The translations under genes were made by a program, and so were the position numbers. The notes beneath the pieces were generated by a model. The model was not told the DNA's origin. It saw nothing but the letters and a program-made list of their open reading frames with translations, and made no database searches. From Puffinus mauretanicus (taxonomy: Eukaryota; Chordata; Aves; Procellariiformes; Procellariidae): 64,000 nucleotides of DNA. Below are positions 50,301-62,800 of the stretch, one piece after another. Position 1 is the stretch's first letter. Every line of letters starts with the position of its first letter. The stretch spans positions 496,001 to 560,000 of the forward strand of contig JAJKFH010003762.1 in the NCBI GenBank assembly GCA_023333565.1. The letters are read 5' to 3'.

Positions 50301-51718
50301 GCACCTGTCAGAGGCATTCTTTCAGATCAAGTTTTCAATATGTCAGTCAGAGAGGCAAAGTTTGTCCCAAAGAACTTCAGTCAACTTGAAATTCTGTAAG
50401 AACAGACTCTTACAAACACTAAGTTAGTATTTGTTTATCCAGCCATACATTTCCATAGAGAGTAGTCAGTTCACATTTTATCTGATCGGTTTTGTTTGTT
50501 AGACAACAGCTATCTGCTTGTTAGGCATGGCATTTTTTGTGTTTGGGAGAAATTAAAATCAAGGCATTTTGTTAACTTTGCCCTGTAAACTAAACACACA
50601 TATGCAACTCCTATTGTCATAATAGGAAGGCAGGTGCAGAAATAAAATCAAAATTTTCCGTTTCAAAAAAATGCAGTGTCCTCGACGTAGTGACAGTACC
50701 ACAACACCGCTGAATGGGTCGTAATTTGGGCCTTGAGCCAAATCACGACTGGCTTCATGTCCACAGGATAAAGAATGTAAACCGACTTTTCTACAGCACC
50801 TATGTACAATATCACAGGCAGAACATATACCAGTGTCTCAGTTTTCCTAGTCACAGCTTCTTTCCTCTCAAAATTTTGCCTATGCAGACACATGGCACGT
50901 TTGGGTAGTTGCTCTGTGAAGCTTACCTGTACCTACCTGGCAATCTCAAATAACCCTCCATTGTGCTTGCAAAAATCAGCTCAACAAAACCCCTGCACTA
51001 TATAAAGTCCAATGAATTCATTCTGAAAATCACCACCTAACAGGTTTCCTTTAACCTTCAAAAAGCTTTGATTTGTATCTTTATTAATCTTAAGCCATGC
51101 AAGTGAGTATCAGGGGTGAAAACTTTTTTTTTCCTTCAGTGCACAGCTTTAAGAAATATCTGTTCAGCTCAGCCCTAGTTTTTGAACACTGGATCTGACT
51201 CTCCTGCAGCTCTGTACCCTGTGTCATTAATTAGAGTTGTACATCACCCCCCGACTGGTATTTGAGTTTGGCTGCATGTAACAAAGAGTTTAGGAGACTG
51301 CAACTGATTTCACATGAGAGAAGCCTTGAGTCATTAGGTCCAGCGTCTTTAAATAAGCCTGGTAACCAAACCAGCAAACTGTACCGTGTTAATTCTTTAA
51401 GTCACACACATCAAGTGAAACTGAAAACTTATGCTCCTTTTTAAAGGAAACTTTGAAAGAACATCCCCTATTTCAAGTTCCCTGCAATTCTTCCATAGGT
51501 TATCATACCAAAAAATTACTAACCTTTTCTAATCTGACACATGGCAAGCTCCAGCTTGGTATTTCATTTTGACTTTATGCATGGTAGAAATAGAAGCACT
51601 TCAAGTTGACATCTAACATACCTGAAGTAATATGGAGTTTCAAACACAGTCAAGCAGCAATCATCAAATGCCATGGGTTATTAATTCAGCATGGTTTACA
51701 ATAGAGGAAAACACTTAC

Positions 51719-51798
51719 CTAAGGGTAAGGGTCAACTGTTGCTCCTTTGACTTTACCAAGTCTCCTACTCTAAAAGTCGTACAGCCCAGGAAGCTTCG
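51719..51798 (-). CDS. INPP4B: INPP4B exon: C2-domain beta strands (RSFLGCTTFRVGDLV...)
   Basis: This 80-nt exon lies between the acceptor TTTTGTAG and the donor GTAAGT. It enters in phase 0 and leaves two bases (AG) that form an Arg codon with the first base of the next exon. It begins RSFLGCTTFRVGDLVKSKEQ and ends LTLTL(R), matching human INPP4B [20 protein letters not shown]...LSLR. In this lipid/protein-binding C2 fold it would supply late beta strands. Differences from human (YAS to CTT, ELL to DLV) are mostly conservative and there is no stop. The next intron (10.5 kb) holds the CpG island and the CR1 composite. Confidence 0.93.
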
Positions 51799-54700
51799 CT
51801 ACAAAACAAAGCGGAAAGGAAAAATAACATCTCTATTAATTTTTGAAGTTTTAATTGTTACTTTTTTTGGTCTTACTCTTGGAAATCTTTCTTTGGTACC
51901 TAGAAAAATATTACATTCCAATATTCTAGTTTGACACACTAGAAAAGAAGCTTTTAATGTGTCTGTAGCATGATTATCAGTAAATTGTTAAACTCTGGTT
52001 TTATGGGCAGGAACCTCTCTTTTTCATTAAGAACAGTCAGACAACCTGACAAAATACAGGTTGTAAAATGTACAGGAAAATTTTTGTTCAGTACAAGCAT
52101 TTGCATTTTGCATCTTCTTCTTTCTATATTTCTAATTTCTAGATTACAAGAAATGCTAAGTTTTCAGTGTTTTACCAAAGTTGTTCTTGCTATGGTTTTT
52201 CCTCAAGCCTTAGGCACTACATCTATGTATTCCAAATATGAATGTATCTGCTAAGAAGGTATTTTTACATTGAGTTCAGTGCAAGTTTATTAATAGAAAT
52301 GCTGTATTCCTCTAGTTTATGGCAGTATTTGTAAGTACTTGTTTCCTTTATTTCCATTGTAAGGTGGACCTATTTATTGCAGTAAAAGTGCAGAGAAATG
52401 TGCTAATGAAACTAGAATATCTAAAGTTAAATTAAGCTACACCACTATATCTTTTCCTTCTATCAAAATCACTTTCACTCATCATCAAGAAAACAGTGCA
52501 AAGAGGAAAACTAATTGATCATCTTTTGCTTTTTGGTTATTTTTTACCCACTGCACATTGCTCAAAATCTCATTTGGTTAACCTGGCCAACAGTAGTACT
52601 CTTGCCCTGGGAACAGTCTACAGCCATCTTCTATCCATTTGTCGTTCAAATATACAACTCAATATCACTTGCTCTGAATAAATTGTAATGAGATCATAAG
52701 ATTATGTTCAATTTTTGCACGAAAACAGTAAGAAGCACACAAAGTCTGTTTTTATTACATTATACTAGTTTCACTCTATTGTTGGAATGGCAAAGTAAAA
52801 TTCCAGGGTAAACTATATATACTGTTGGATATACAAATTCAAGAAGAATCAAGTTGCTCTGAGTCACACAGGCTGCATGCAGACAGCAACTTTCCCCTTC
52901 AGGAAAAAAGAGAAGAGAATTTGTTGTTACTGAGAAGTGTAACTTCCTCTGGTAAAAAAAACCCTGCAGCCTGCTTTGTTTCAGAAAAAAACAGCTGGTA
53001 TTTGAATGCTAACAATAAAGCTCTACACTAAGATAGGTTTTCTTGCACATAAAACGTACAGTTCAAATCACAATTCTCAATTTAGGTAAGCACCGGCACT
53101 CGTCTCCAATTTGGTAAACTACGTCATCAGTTATGGCTCATTCCTATCAATGACACGGGCTTAGATTTCCTGTGCTTTGGTTGGCACTTAAGCAGCGAAG
53201 GAAAAAAGACGCAAGCTGAGAATCTAGGGAAGGCTGGGAAAACACTGGATTTGGGAAGTGCTGAACAGGAAGGAAGGAAGAAAAAAGGCCTATAGGAGAA
53301 AAATACCACAGCCGTACCAGCAAAGATCATGGTTAGTTTTCACTACCAAAACGAAACATGTACTTTTACAAGACATACGTCCAGGTGTGACCACACAGTG
53401 ATGCACAGCCTCGGTAGAGTGAACACACAGATAGTTCTGTCTTCCTTTAGATCAGTCAGCGTGACAGTGTTTCTTCATTAAAACTCCAGGGGTGGCACAG
53501 TTAGGTCAGATTTGTTATCTCCTTATAAGAGCATATCCTTCTTGGTGCAATAAGAACGCATTCTGCAGCACAACATCTATATAGCAGCCTTTCTTCTGGC
53601 ATTTCATGGTATTTGAGTGCTTGTATTTGCAACCTTACCGTTTGGAAAGAGGGAGAGGGATATTTGGAATGAAACTGATATAGGTTGGGTCACCTGGGGC
53701 TTCTTTCTGCAGCACAATAGAACTATAAATCTCTTTAATAACCCTAAGTCAGAGTCCTCATATGATCAGGGCTAAGAAGCAGTTATACCGCTCTCTGAGA
53801 CAATCTAGGAGCTTTGGTCATTGTAGCCACTAACCATCCCTGAGTGTCATATCTAGTTCTCCCAGGTCATGAAATTAAAGGTGAATAGTTTTATGGGCTT
53901 AAAAAATTCTATTTCTTTGTCTGTTTCATATTTTTATGCTTATTTAGAATCAAATTTTCTTTGCCTGACAATGCAATTAGGAGTTATATGCAAAATTAAA
54001 TAAAATTGTGCATGATCCCATGACCCAAATGAAGAGAGTTATGCTAATGTTCAAGGGCTCTAATTTCAAACAATGCTGGAGAATACTTTTCCCATACTGG
54101 TTTAGATACAAATAGTCCACCCTGGGCCTGAACTGGCAGTCTACAAACCAATCTAACTTTGCACATGTGACTTGGAGAGGCTTGAAAAGTAGGCTTTAGA
54201 CAGAACTGCTGCTGTAATGCTAATTACAGAGTAATGTTCCTCTGTAATTTTGCTAGTGGGGTACTTTTGATTATAAATCTGAAGATATGTGCCTTGAGTA
54301 GTTTGATGAAGAATCTCAGCTAGCCAAAGAGAAAAGTCTCTATAATAGCTATATGAAAAGTTGAAACACATCGATTATTTCGCTAAGACTGAACTTGCTG
54401 CCCAGCTACATATTTTTCAAACACTAGCTAAAGTCCTGGAAACTATGCCAAGGAAGCCCTGGTAATGCAGGAAAGTCAACACCTTAGGCAAAAAATTTAA
54501 AAATCCAGTTATTTTAAATGTTTGCAGACGTAGGTCTGATACCTGCACCAGACGGTGTTTGGTCTTTTATTCAGCTCTAGCAGGGCCAACATTTCCCACC
54601 CCCATGAGGTGTCCATATTATCTGGGAAGTTCTAGCCTTCTCAGACCCAGAAATGACATCCCAATACCTTTGTCAAAAGTCCTGCAGACCTACACAGAAA

Positions 54701-55114
54701 AATAAGTCCTCCATATGTCACCTGTGTAATTTCTTAAAGTGAACCCAAAAACAGCTCCTACAGCAGAACTTCTTCTAGGCGACAGGCCAGGCTCATTGAG
54801 GCAATGCGATTCCAAGCTCTCGATGCCATCCAGATTGCTTGTATGGGAGTAGCAGGGAGTCTAGATAGTAGTGCTTCCCTCAGGATAATTTCAGTTGAAA
54901 AGGATTTTCAAGAAATATGTGAATGAGATTATATCAATCACTGAGACTATTACTCCTGCCTTGATTTTTTTATTCATTTAACCCAACTTCTGCTATTAAA
55001 AAAGCTTGCCAGCTCCTGTTTAGCAGTTAGGCAGAACACCATTTCTCTTCATTGGGTGTCTGTGTGTGCTGATGGGGGCGGGGGGGAAATCAATTAATGA
55101 AAAAAATTGCTTAC
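51799..55114 (-). other. INPP4B intron (3316 nt)
   Basis: The intron between the 51-nt exon and the 51.7-kb exon. Just after the 51-nt exon's donor, in transcript sense, come a U run, a C run and CA repeats (55050-55106). The remainder is ordinary AT-rich sequence with no recognised repeat or gene. Confidence 0.7.
55050..55106 (-). promoter_or_regulatory. Possible intronic splicing control tracts beside the 51-nt exon
   Basis: Read in the transcript direction from the donor: GTAAGC, then seven U within 15 nt, then a C-rich tract (CCCCCCCGCCCCC) about 40 nt in, then a CA-rich stretch (CAGCACACACAGACAC). U-rich sequence next to a weak donor suits TIA1-type proteins, C-rich suits PCBP, and CA-rich suits hnRNP L. 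These protein links are known motif preferences; use at this site is inference. Confidence 0.35.
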
Positions 55115-55165
55115 TCCAACATCTGCTCTTGGCTCCTTGTGATCAGGTAGGACACTGGTGCGGAC
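55115..55165 (-). CDS. INPP4B: INPP4B exon: 17-codon C2-domain segment (VRTSVLPDHKEPRADVG)
   Basis: The minus strand has a strong acceptor (long pyrimidine run, then CTCAG), 51 coding nt and the donor GTAAGC. The 17 codons read VRTSVLPDHKEPRADVG, close to the human INPP4B segment VRTSVLPEHKDPPPEVG that lies between YDVKDKSHDT and RSFLGYASF in the C2 domain. Both borders are phase 0, so the exon can be skipped without shifting the frame. The exon ends in GGA rather than the usual MAG, which makes the donor weaker. In INPP4A, as I recall it, this segment is absent, so the exon looks paralogue-specific. The preceding exon was not found in the window and is presumably beyond 64000. Confidence 0.92.
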
Positions 55166-57376
55166 CTGAGAGAGGAAGAAAAAAAAAAAAGGCACACAAA
55201 ACATTACTTTTTTGTTGTTACTTTCCAATAAGAATGAGAGAAGCGCTCATGCATTTTTTCCTCATACTTTCTACATTTTGGGGATAAATTTAAAGGGAGG
55301 TATATATGTATATATCATTTAATAACAATAAATTAATAATTTAAGCACAATATCTTCTGCTTCCTGTGGAGAAAGTCTCTCACCACTACCCTTTCCTGAT
55401 TCTCTAAAGGAAGAAAGGTTGCGCTCAGTTGTTCCTTCCCTAAAACCAGACTCTTTGGCTTTAACTTGAATGCCAGAATTCTTCATCTAGAGTTGTTATC
55501 TGGAATCAAAATTTTCAACCACAAATGAAAGAACACAGCACATTAAAAAGCATTTTCTCCAAATAAGTACTTGCCTTTGCAGGCTGATCTGCAATAGACG
55601 TCCTGATCCCCAGTCTCGCACAACGTATGGCCCTGTCTCCTCCTTCCACTTCCTGAGCATCTTTGAAGCGACAGGTACTTATAGGCATTCATAGAAGGAA
55701 AGCCCTTGTGTTCTCCCCTACACGGAACCTCCAGTTGGCCCTGCATTTTCTGCAGGGTGGAGCTGCCGTTGTACACAACTACTTTCATCTCACAAGAAAA
55801 GTATGGGTCAACCTGACTTCCTCTTCTGTCTTTCCCAAAATACAGCACAGGTTTTGGGGGGCTGGATTTAATGTCTATATAATTTTATTATTGAATATTG
55901 GTTGAGAACAGATTAACCAGTAAAAATGAGATAGAAAAAGTATAAGAAAACCTCTTAACACCTCTCTAACATGGTCTGCCTGAGCCAAAACAGCCCATTG
56001 GATTCGCTTGCTGGTAAAAGGATGCCAGCTTCAGCAACGCACAAGGGAGGCATGTACTGAGCATTCACATCTGTTCGATCACCTAGCCTAAATAACAGAT
56101 ACCTATTTACAGCCCGGCCCCCAAAGAACAAATTTTTGGCTTGATTTCAAAGTAAAACCCAAACTTATTTTGCAAACCTGTCAGCAAAAGACTCATTTTG
56201 TCCCATGCCCTCAACTGTTTTATTCTAGCTGCAACTCACTATACAAAAAGAAAACCCTCCTTTAAAACAAAGATAATTTTACTTGCCTGTTTTTTATGCT
56301 AAATAGAACATGTTGTTAGAAAGGGCCAACCAAAAATCTACCACAGAGACATGACAAAGTAGAATCCCTTGATTCTTTACAGTGAGAACAATCTTTCTTT
56401 TCCACAAAAGCCTGAAGATAGTAAAGAAATGCTATAATTAATTTAATGAGGGCCAGCATACTTCAGAAATCTGTGGGAGTCCTCATTTGGATGTAATTTT
56501 ACATTTGGATTTTTTCCACTAATATAACATCAGCAACTCCGAGGCATTTGGCTTTCTCCAGAACACTAGTACAAAACTTTCAACACAAAATTCGTATCTA
56601 AAATTTACCTGTAAATACTTCAAGTCACAAATGAAAATAAAATTACTGATGTTTCCTTGTTGGTGATACCTGTCTTACCCTTTTGCGGGCTGGGGAAATT
56701 GGGGAAATAACTCAAAAGAAGGAAGGGCTATCAATGCCAGGCCAAAAATTCTATGTCATTTTAAGATGTTAAACAGCTGTTCTATACGCTAGCCTCAAAC
56801 AGGTAACATCTGGCCCAACACGGCAGTGAGGTATTTCCATTTTCTAATTATTATGGATATTTATTCAAGAAACACAAACAAATAGTTTAAGAATGAACCT
56901 TCCTCTTCATCCTTGATTTATAGGAAGATGCATTTGTAACCCAGAAGCAATTCAGCAAGTATTTTAAAACACGTGTAATTGTTTTTGCGTGATACTAAGG
57001 TGTGCTTTAAAGCAAGAGGAAGCCCAAGTATCTTTTATGCTTATTGAAATCAATGGAATCAAACATACACTTAGAATCATAGAATATTCATTCCTTCTTT
57101 TGCCGGATAAAGTCTCGGTTCAGGAGAACTCATTTCTGGTTTTTTGACCCAGCAGAGAATTGGAAAGGGATGTCAAAACCTGACAAACCTACAGTATAAG
57201 CCTTCCATATAACAAATACACATTTTGTAGTTCCAAACAGAGTTAAATAAAGAAAAAACTTCTGTTGCTTTTTTGCAGTTCCAAGCTCAATTTCATTAGT
57301 GTCACAATGAAAGGAGTAGAAAAAGTATCCACAAACTTCAGTTTTCAGTTCTGAAATACTTTTTGGTTCAGCTACT

Positions 57377-57397
57377 TGTTTGTTTGTTTGTTTGTTT
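57377..57397. repeat. (TTTG)n microsatellite
   Basis: Five tandem TTTG units in a row within a T/G-rich stretch. Confidence 0.9.
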
Positions 57398-59069
57398 TCA
57401 TTTGGTTTTAACCACTTTATAATCAGTAGTCATACAGCCAAATGTACATAAATACTGCGTTTGGTGGGACTGGCATTAGACTGTGCCTCTCTTCTCTGAA
57501 ATACATTTCTTTTGAAAGGAAACTGGATTTTTTGATCCAAGCATGTGCAAATATTTTTTTTTTTTAGAAACAGTTTTAAAATATTCATTAAAAAGAGAAG
57601 TCATATATGTGTATGTAAATACGTATATGGGAGCTATAGTCTGGTCCCTTTCATGTTATCTATTAGTTGAGTTCCCAAACATACTTAAACTCTCAGAATA
57701 CTGCAATTACCAGAGTCCCATTACAAGATGTCCACATAGCCCCAGGCAAGCATCATTACAAAGTCAGACAGTTCACAACCAAATATAAAACATAAGGAAC
57801 AACTCAGCTTAAATGGAAGAGGAAAAAAAAGAGAGAAATACAAAGGATTTGAAGGAGCAAAAAATATTGTCCCAGTAAATTACCCGATTAAACAAACTGC
57901 TGTACTTTTTAAAACCTTGTCATAAACCAACTTTTCCCTAATGGCCCCAATAGTATTCTAAAACAACTACAAAATATAAATACAAACAAAGAGGCAGATT
58001 TTGATCTCAAGCATCCATTATTCCGTTATTTCAGTTTTCTCATTATTTGCTCTAGGTTTTCCTGAGAAAAATGCAAACCTCTGAACGGTGAGTTTATTCA
58101 GAATTGGGGTAAGACTGAACTTCCCTGGAATAACACACATTACAGCCTTACCTTCCCAGACAAGAGATGTATGAAGAGATCAAGAAAGTAAGCAAGACAG
58201 ACAGCTTGTAACAGGTCAAATACAAAATGTTTATGACAAGTGATTTAGTTTGTAAAATAATACAGCTATCTTGTATACACCACAGCTTGTCTTACCAGGA
58301 AGAACACTAGTGCACTAGAGTGGATACTCACGATACATTTCGTTTTCTTTCAGTCTCATATAGAACAATATGCAATGAGTAGCTATCCTTATACTTTCTA
58401 ATGCATTTATCACAGACGTATCCAAGTGTCAAATTTCTCTAGGCATAAATGCTAAATTCAGCTTTAATTAACTGTCCTTTAGTGTAAGGCAGCTTAATAT
58501 AATTAAAAAGAACATTTCTTTCAGTCATTCATGGCAGTCTAAGCTGCATCCACACACACTGTCAAAGTTCAGAAGACTGAATCATTATCATTACCGAAAC
58601 TTTTGTGCCTGCCCTTAATTAAAGCCTTTGCATTTCAGTTTATGATCAAAAGCCATGTTCGGAAGGCACTTAAGTTTTGCAGAGAAATAATGCTAGATCC
58701 TTTTCTCTTACTCTAGATTTATCTCATCAAATCACCAGTGGCTCCTGATGACCTCCCAGTACTTATTGCTGTTGGCTGCTCAAATGCACTGTTCTGTCAC
58801 CCCTGTTACGTGCTCCCGGCATCTCACACTAACTAGTACACACCACATCAGGCAAAGCATAGGGTGAGTGAGACTACTGAAAGTCGTCATTGAAAAATTG
58901 ACTTATACTCTTTCAGTATAGCACCTTCCAGGAAGGCATTCACAACTTCACTCCCTCAGTATAACTCTGGCAGTGGTATAAGAACACAACACATGCAGAC
59001 AATTCTACCTTGACGTTACCTGGAGGTGTTCTGGGACAGCGACCACCTGCACCTTTCTTTCTCCCACAG

Positions 59070-59220
59070 GCCCTTTTGCACAGAAAGCGAGGACAGAACT
59101 CTGCTAACACAACCACCACAACTCCACGGACAGCTGCTACGGAGAGTCAGTCCCCATCCTCCCCACCACCGCCGGCCCCGCGGCACCACCCGTCGGAGTC
59201 GGGGAGTAACTCTAGTTCTG
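59070..59220 (+). other. Exon-like segment on the plus strand, product unknown
   Basis: This 151-nt segment sits between a good-looking acceptor (TTTCTTTCTCCCACAG) and a donor (GTAACT). It is open for 50 codons: it starts ALLHRKRGQNSAN, has a TTTTTPRTAATES stretch, and continues through a proline run and histidines (PPPPAPRHHPSESG) to a serine-rich end. It is GC- and CpG-richer than its surroundings, unlike the neighbouring intron. The strand is opposite to INPP4B, so it cannot be an exon of that gene. I do not recognise the protein. It could be an exon of an unannotated antisense transcript, a captured exon from elsewhere, or a chance GC-rich ORF. The low-complexity composition (Pro/Ser/Thr) makes chance more likely than for an ordinary domain. 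Confidence 0.35.
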
Positions 59221-59833
59221 GTAACTTTTCAGTCAAAGAAGTTGTAGCTTCATGTATGTGTGCTGGAGGAGCTGAAAATGCTGAAATTGTTACTAGGTTC
59301 TGCAACAGTATCGATCGGCTTTTATAAGATAGATCCCATTCCAGTACATGCAGAAAATTCATTTTTTAAAAGAAGATATTGATGAGAGACTGTACATTTA
59401 CCAGCTATTTATTTTCATCATATAGATTAACAATTTGCTAAATAGTTCAATCAACATAGCATAGCCAGCAAAGTTAACACACTTCCATCAATACTTTGTT
59501 GGATACCCGCTTATTGGATGGAGGACAATGTTAATACAGTAATTTTCCAACCTTTAGTGCATAATTATTTCTAAGAGTCCATATAAAGCAAAAAAGAAAA
59601 TCTTTTCCCAATAGGCACGCATGTGGTATTGCAGGGCTTATAGTTCCAATGGAAAAGTTGCTATGCAGAGACACTAACAAATGTTAAAATTAAATTAAAG
59701 ATAAAAATAAGTAAAGGGAACATAAGCTATATCAACTTTACTGCAACATTTTTGCAGTGGTATAATTATATATGATGTGTATTATATATTAATAAAATGT
59801 AGAATAAAAATTATAAAATATTATCTATATATA

Positions 59834-59875
59834 TTTCCCTACTATCTAGGGAAAGTGGGATTTTCCCTACTATCT
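59834..59875. repeat. Short direct repeat with internal hairpin
   Basis: TTTCCCTACTATCT occurs twice (59834-59847 and 59862-59875). The first copy runs into AGGGAAA, giving a 7-bp stem (TTTCCCT/AGGGAAA) with a 7-nt loop. No function can be assigned. Confidence 0.7.
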
Positions 59876-62800
59876 GTATGCCCCTATTATTCGCTGTATA
59901 CCAAGCAACAGTTTCAGCTGTTTATTTATCTGAGAGGGTCAAACAGAAGGGCAGGCCTACCTGCATACGGTTGGATACTTTTTATAGGCAGTGTTTGATC
60001 GTGACTGTCTTGCAGATGTGGAGTCAGAATCATTCATTTGTGCAGCACCGAGACTGTGTACTACCTCCAGGCACACTTTTCAAGAAATAATATGAGGATA
60101 ATAGAAAATATGAACTTCTCAGTCTCTAAGATTTTCTTTCCAACTTCTCTACAACTGAATCTCTTTTCTCTGTGTAGGCTGCATCTTTGTATGCTTTCTA
60201 GAGAAGGGTACCAACATATGGTACAAGATGAGCATTATGAGATCCCCCCGAGCAAAGACTGAGGTTAACAGAGTTTAACAGCTTATGTAGGTGCATAACT
60301 AGGTGTATGAATAACGAGCAGAAAAACACAAAAGCCTTGAGTATTTGATTACAAATACAGTTTTGTTTGTTTATTTTTACAGCTTGGCGTATGATCAGAA
60401 TTGCCTTCAAAAAACTGAAATCCACAGTTCGGAAATAACAGGTTACTTAGGAACTCTCTCTGTACTGAGTGCATCACAAAAACCATGCCACCCCTGCAAC
60501 ATCCAAATGGAAGCTGGCATAGACCAACTGACAGAAAAATCTATACGTTATGAATGCTTTGGGACATGCTACAGAGTCAGATCAGATCCACCAAGGCTTA
60601 TTAACTCAACATAATTGCCAGCCATACCAGAGCTGTACTACCTTGCACCGTGCCTCTGCGCAGAACGATACCGACCATACCCATGCGACGGGCCACTGTA
60701 GCTCCGATTGCGGGAGCAGGTTACAGCCGGGGTACAGGGCCCGACTCAGCAGGGCTCACAGCCTCAGCTGCTGACACTCAGTCTGCAAATTACTAAACAC
60801 AGCTAAGAACTGACTGTACTGAAGACGTGCTCGGAGGACAAAAGGCAGCTCCTGTTAATGCTCTTTGCCCCACAAAGCACTAAGATCACATACACGGCTT
60901 CTTCCCCAAAGTATGCTCCAAAGCTGGAACCCACAAAGGTGAAAATCACACCTTTGAAACACAGGTGTAACAACCTCCCTATATCTAGGTCTATTCTCTT
61001 CCACAGCTATTCATACGATAAATAACTAATCCTTGAAGGCAAAGTCCTAAGTTTGATTTATCTCTTGGAGTCAACGTAAATATGAGAAAGCTGTCAAATC
61101 TATCCATATAAATCTAAATACCCTTTAATATGTTTTCAGTATATGCAATGAAAAAATGGAGGGAAGAAACTGTTTATTTACCTTGTTAACATAGTACACA
61201 GCATGAGCACTAGATTCAATTTTTTTAACCTATTTGAAACAGCTTTTTTTTTTTTCCACTGAGAAAGATCTGTCAAATGTAAGGTTATGTGAGAGATTAA
61301 AAGTGACAAAGAAAAATGGTCTTTATAAATTAGAGATAATTAACATTTCAGTCTTAGCATCATTAAAAATAGATGCTCTTCTGCTAGTAGTAATTAATTT
61401 GCTCTTTATCGAAACTTGGGGTACAGATACTCTGCCCGTATCAGTTGCTGCAGTACACTGCTCTTCAGGGAGAAGAAAAAGCCGTGAATTGCTGCACCCA
61501 GTGAACTCTCAGCTAAGAGCTAAGGCAGACCTACGCTGCAAAGCATTCTTGTTTTGCATGAGGAGGTCATCGTCACTCCCCTCGTGAACAGCTGCTAGCA
61601 AAAGATGACCTTTGCACTGGGCTTTCAGTGCGCACATGTTTGCACCCATGAAGAAACACCTACAAGTGATGGTTCAAGCATTGCGGGGATCTGAAACACC
61701 ATCCATCCTCAGCTGCAACGCATCCGGCCACGACGGGGAAGCGACACAGCACTCACCCGCTCACAGTCCCCCGGTGATAGGTGCTGACGGACAGAGGCAG
61801 CATGTCACCGCGGTTTGGTTAGTTGCTTATTAGTCAACCTTCTTTTTTTTTTTAAAAAGGTTGAATTTTTGCAATCATTATAATGACCACTGGTAGCAAA
61901 ATAATGAAATACAGGCTTTTTGCTCCATCTCTCAGTTCTTTCGAACAAAGCCCAACCATGTGAAGAAACCTTCTGTAGTCTTATATAGGTACTGAATATT
62001 TTAGGCATTTCCTCAGTTATAATTTTTATATAATATAATATAACATCATGTTTGAAGTCCTTAGTCATTACAATGAGCCAGTAGGCCAGCTGCTCTTTTC
62101 CCCCCCATCACAGTTTCTGGGAATCACCCCTTTAAAGTCTGTTGCACACTGGGAACAATCCACAAAATCTGAAGAGTAAAACTGCCCTTCGAAGTGCTCG
62201 TGATGCCTGCTCTTCCCTGCTTGCTTTCGTTGTGAAATAAAAGTCACAGAAGGCAAATTCTAGCTTCTGTCAGCAAGCTACTGATGGAGCATTCCTAAGC
62301 TTTTTTGGCTATTCATTTATATGGGCCAGCCAAGGGAATTGTTACTTCCTCAAATCCGAATACCTCAGGCTGGTTATTACAATTCCACTATCCAAAGATC
62401 ACTGAGACAGACTCCACTATCCAAAAAAAGCAGCAGTTAACTGCAGCCAGGGCAACCCAGATGTTCTGACAAATTACATCCCAAGGAATACTCACTGCAG
62501 AATGATTAAGAAAATAGGATGTAGAAATACACATATATGCTTTTCTCTCACACTTTTTCTCCCCCCCCCAGCATCTAGCTGTGCATATTCCTCGAGCAAA
62601 ACATGACTGATCTGGCAATCTCTCAGTCTGTTTGAGCATCTTGCTCCCCTGAAGCAGCAGACTATAACCCAAGTGTTCAAACTGGAATTTCAGGGAAAAA
62701 TGCCTTCCTAGAATGAAGGTGTTCAGCACTGCTCACAGGGCCTGAGGCAGCTGGATAGGAAAAAAAAAAAAATCTCATTTCCATATGAGTATCAGAGAAC

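Larger units (their letters stand above)
41220..51718 (-). other. INPP4B intron (10499 nt)
   Basis: The intron between the 51.7- and 41.1-kb exons. It contains the CpG island (42.5-42.7 kb), an alternating purine/pyrimidine tract (44.6 kb), the CR1 composite (45.5-47.2 kb), a 20-A run at 47366-47385 and T/A homopolymer junctions near 48991 and 50014. No other gene is seen. Confidence 0.7.

Noticed and set aside
57070..57090. AGAATCATAGAAT resembling a CR1 3' end on the minus strand
   Set aside because: Only about 15 nt match and the following sequence does not continue as CR1.
61182..61229. A 48-nt minus-strand segment with AG/GT borders, open in phase 0 (VKKIESSAHAVYYVNK), as a possible INPP4B exon
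   Set aside because: It does not match the INPP4B sequence expected before the 51-nt exon, and its acceptor has an A-rich rather than pyrimidine-rich lead-in. Likely chance.
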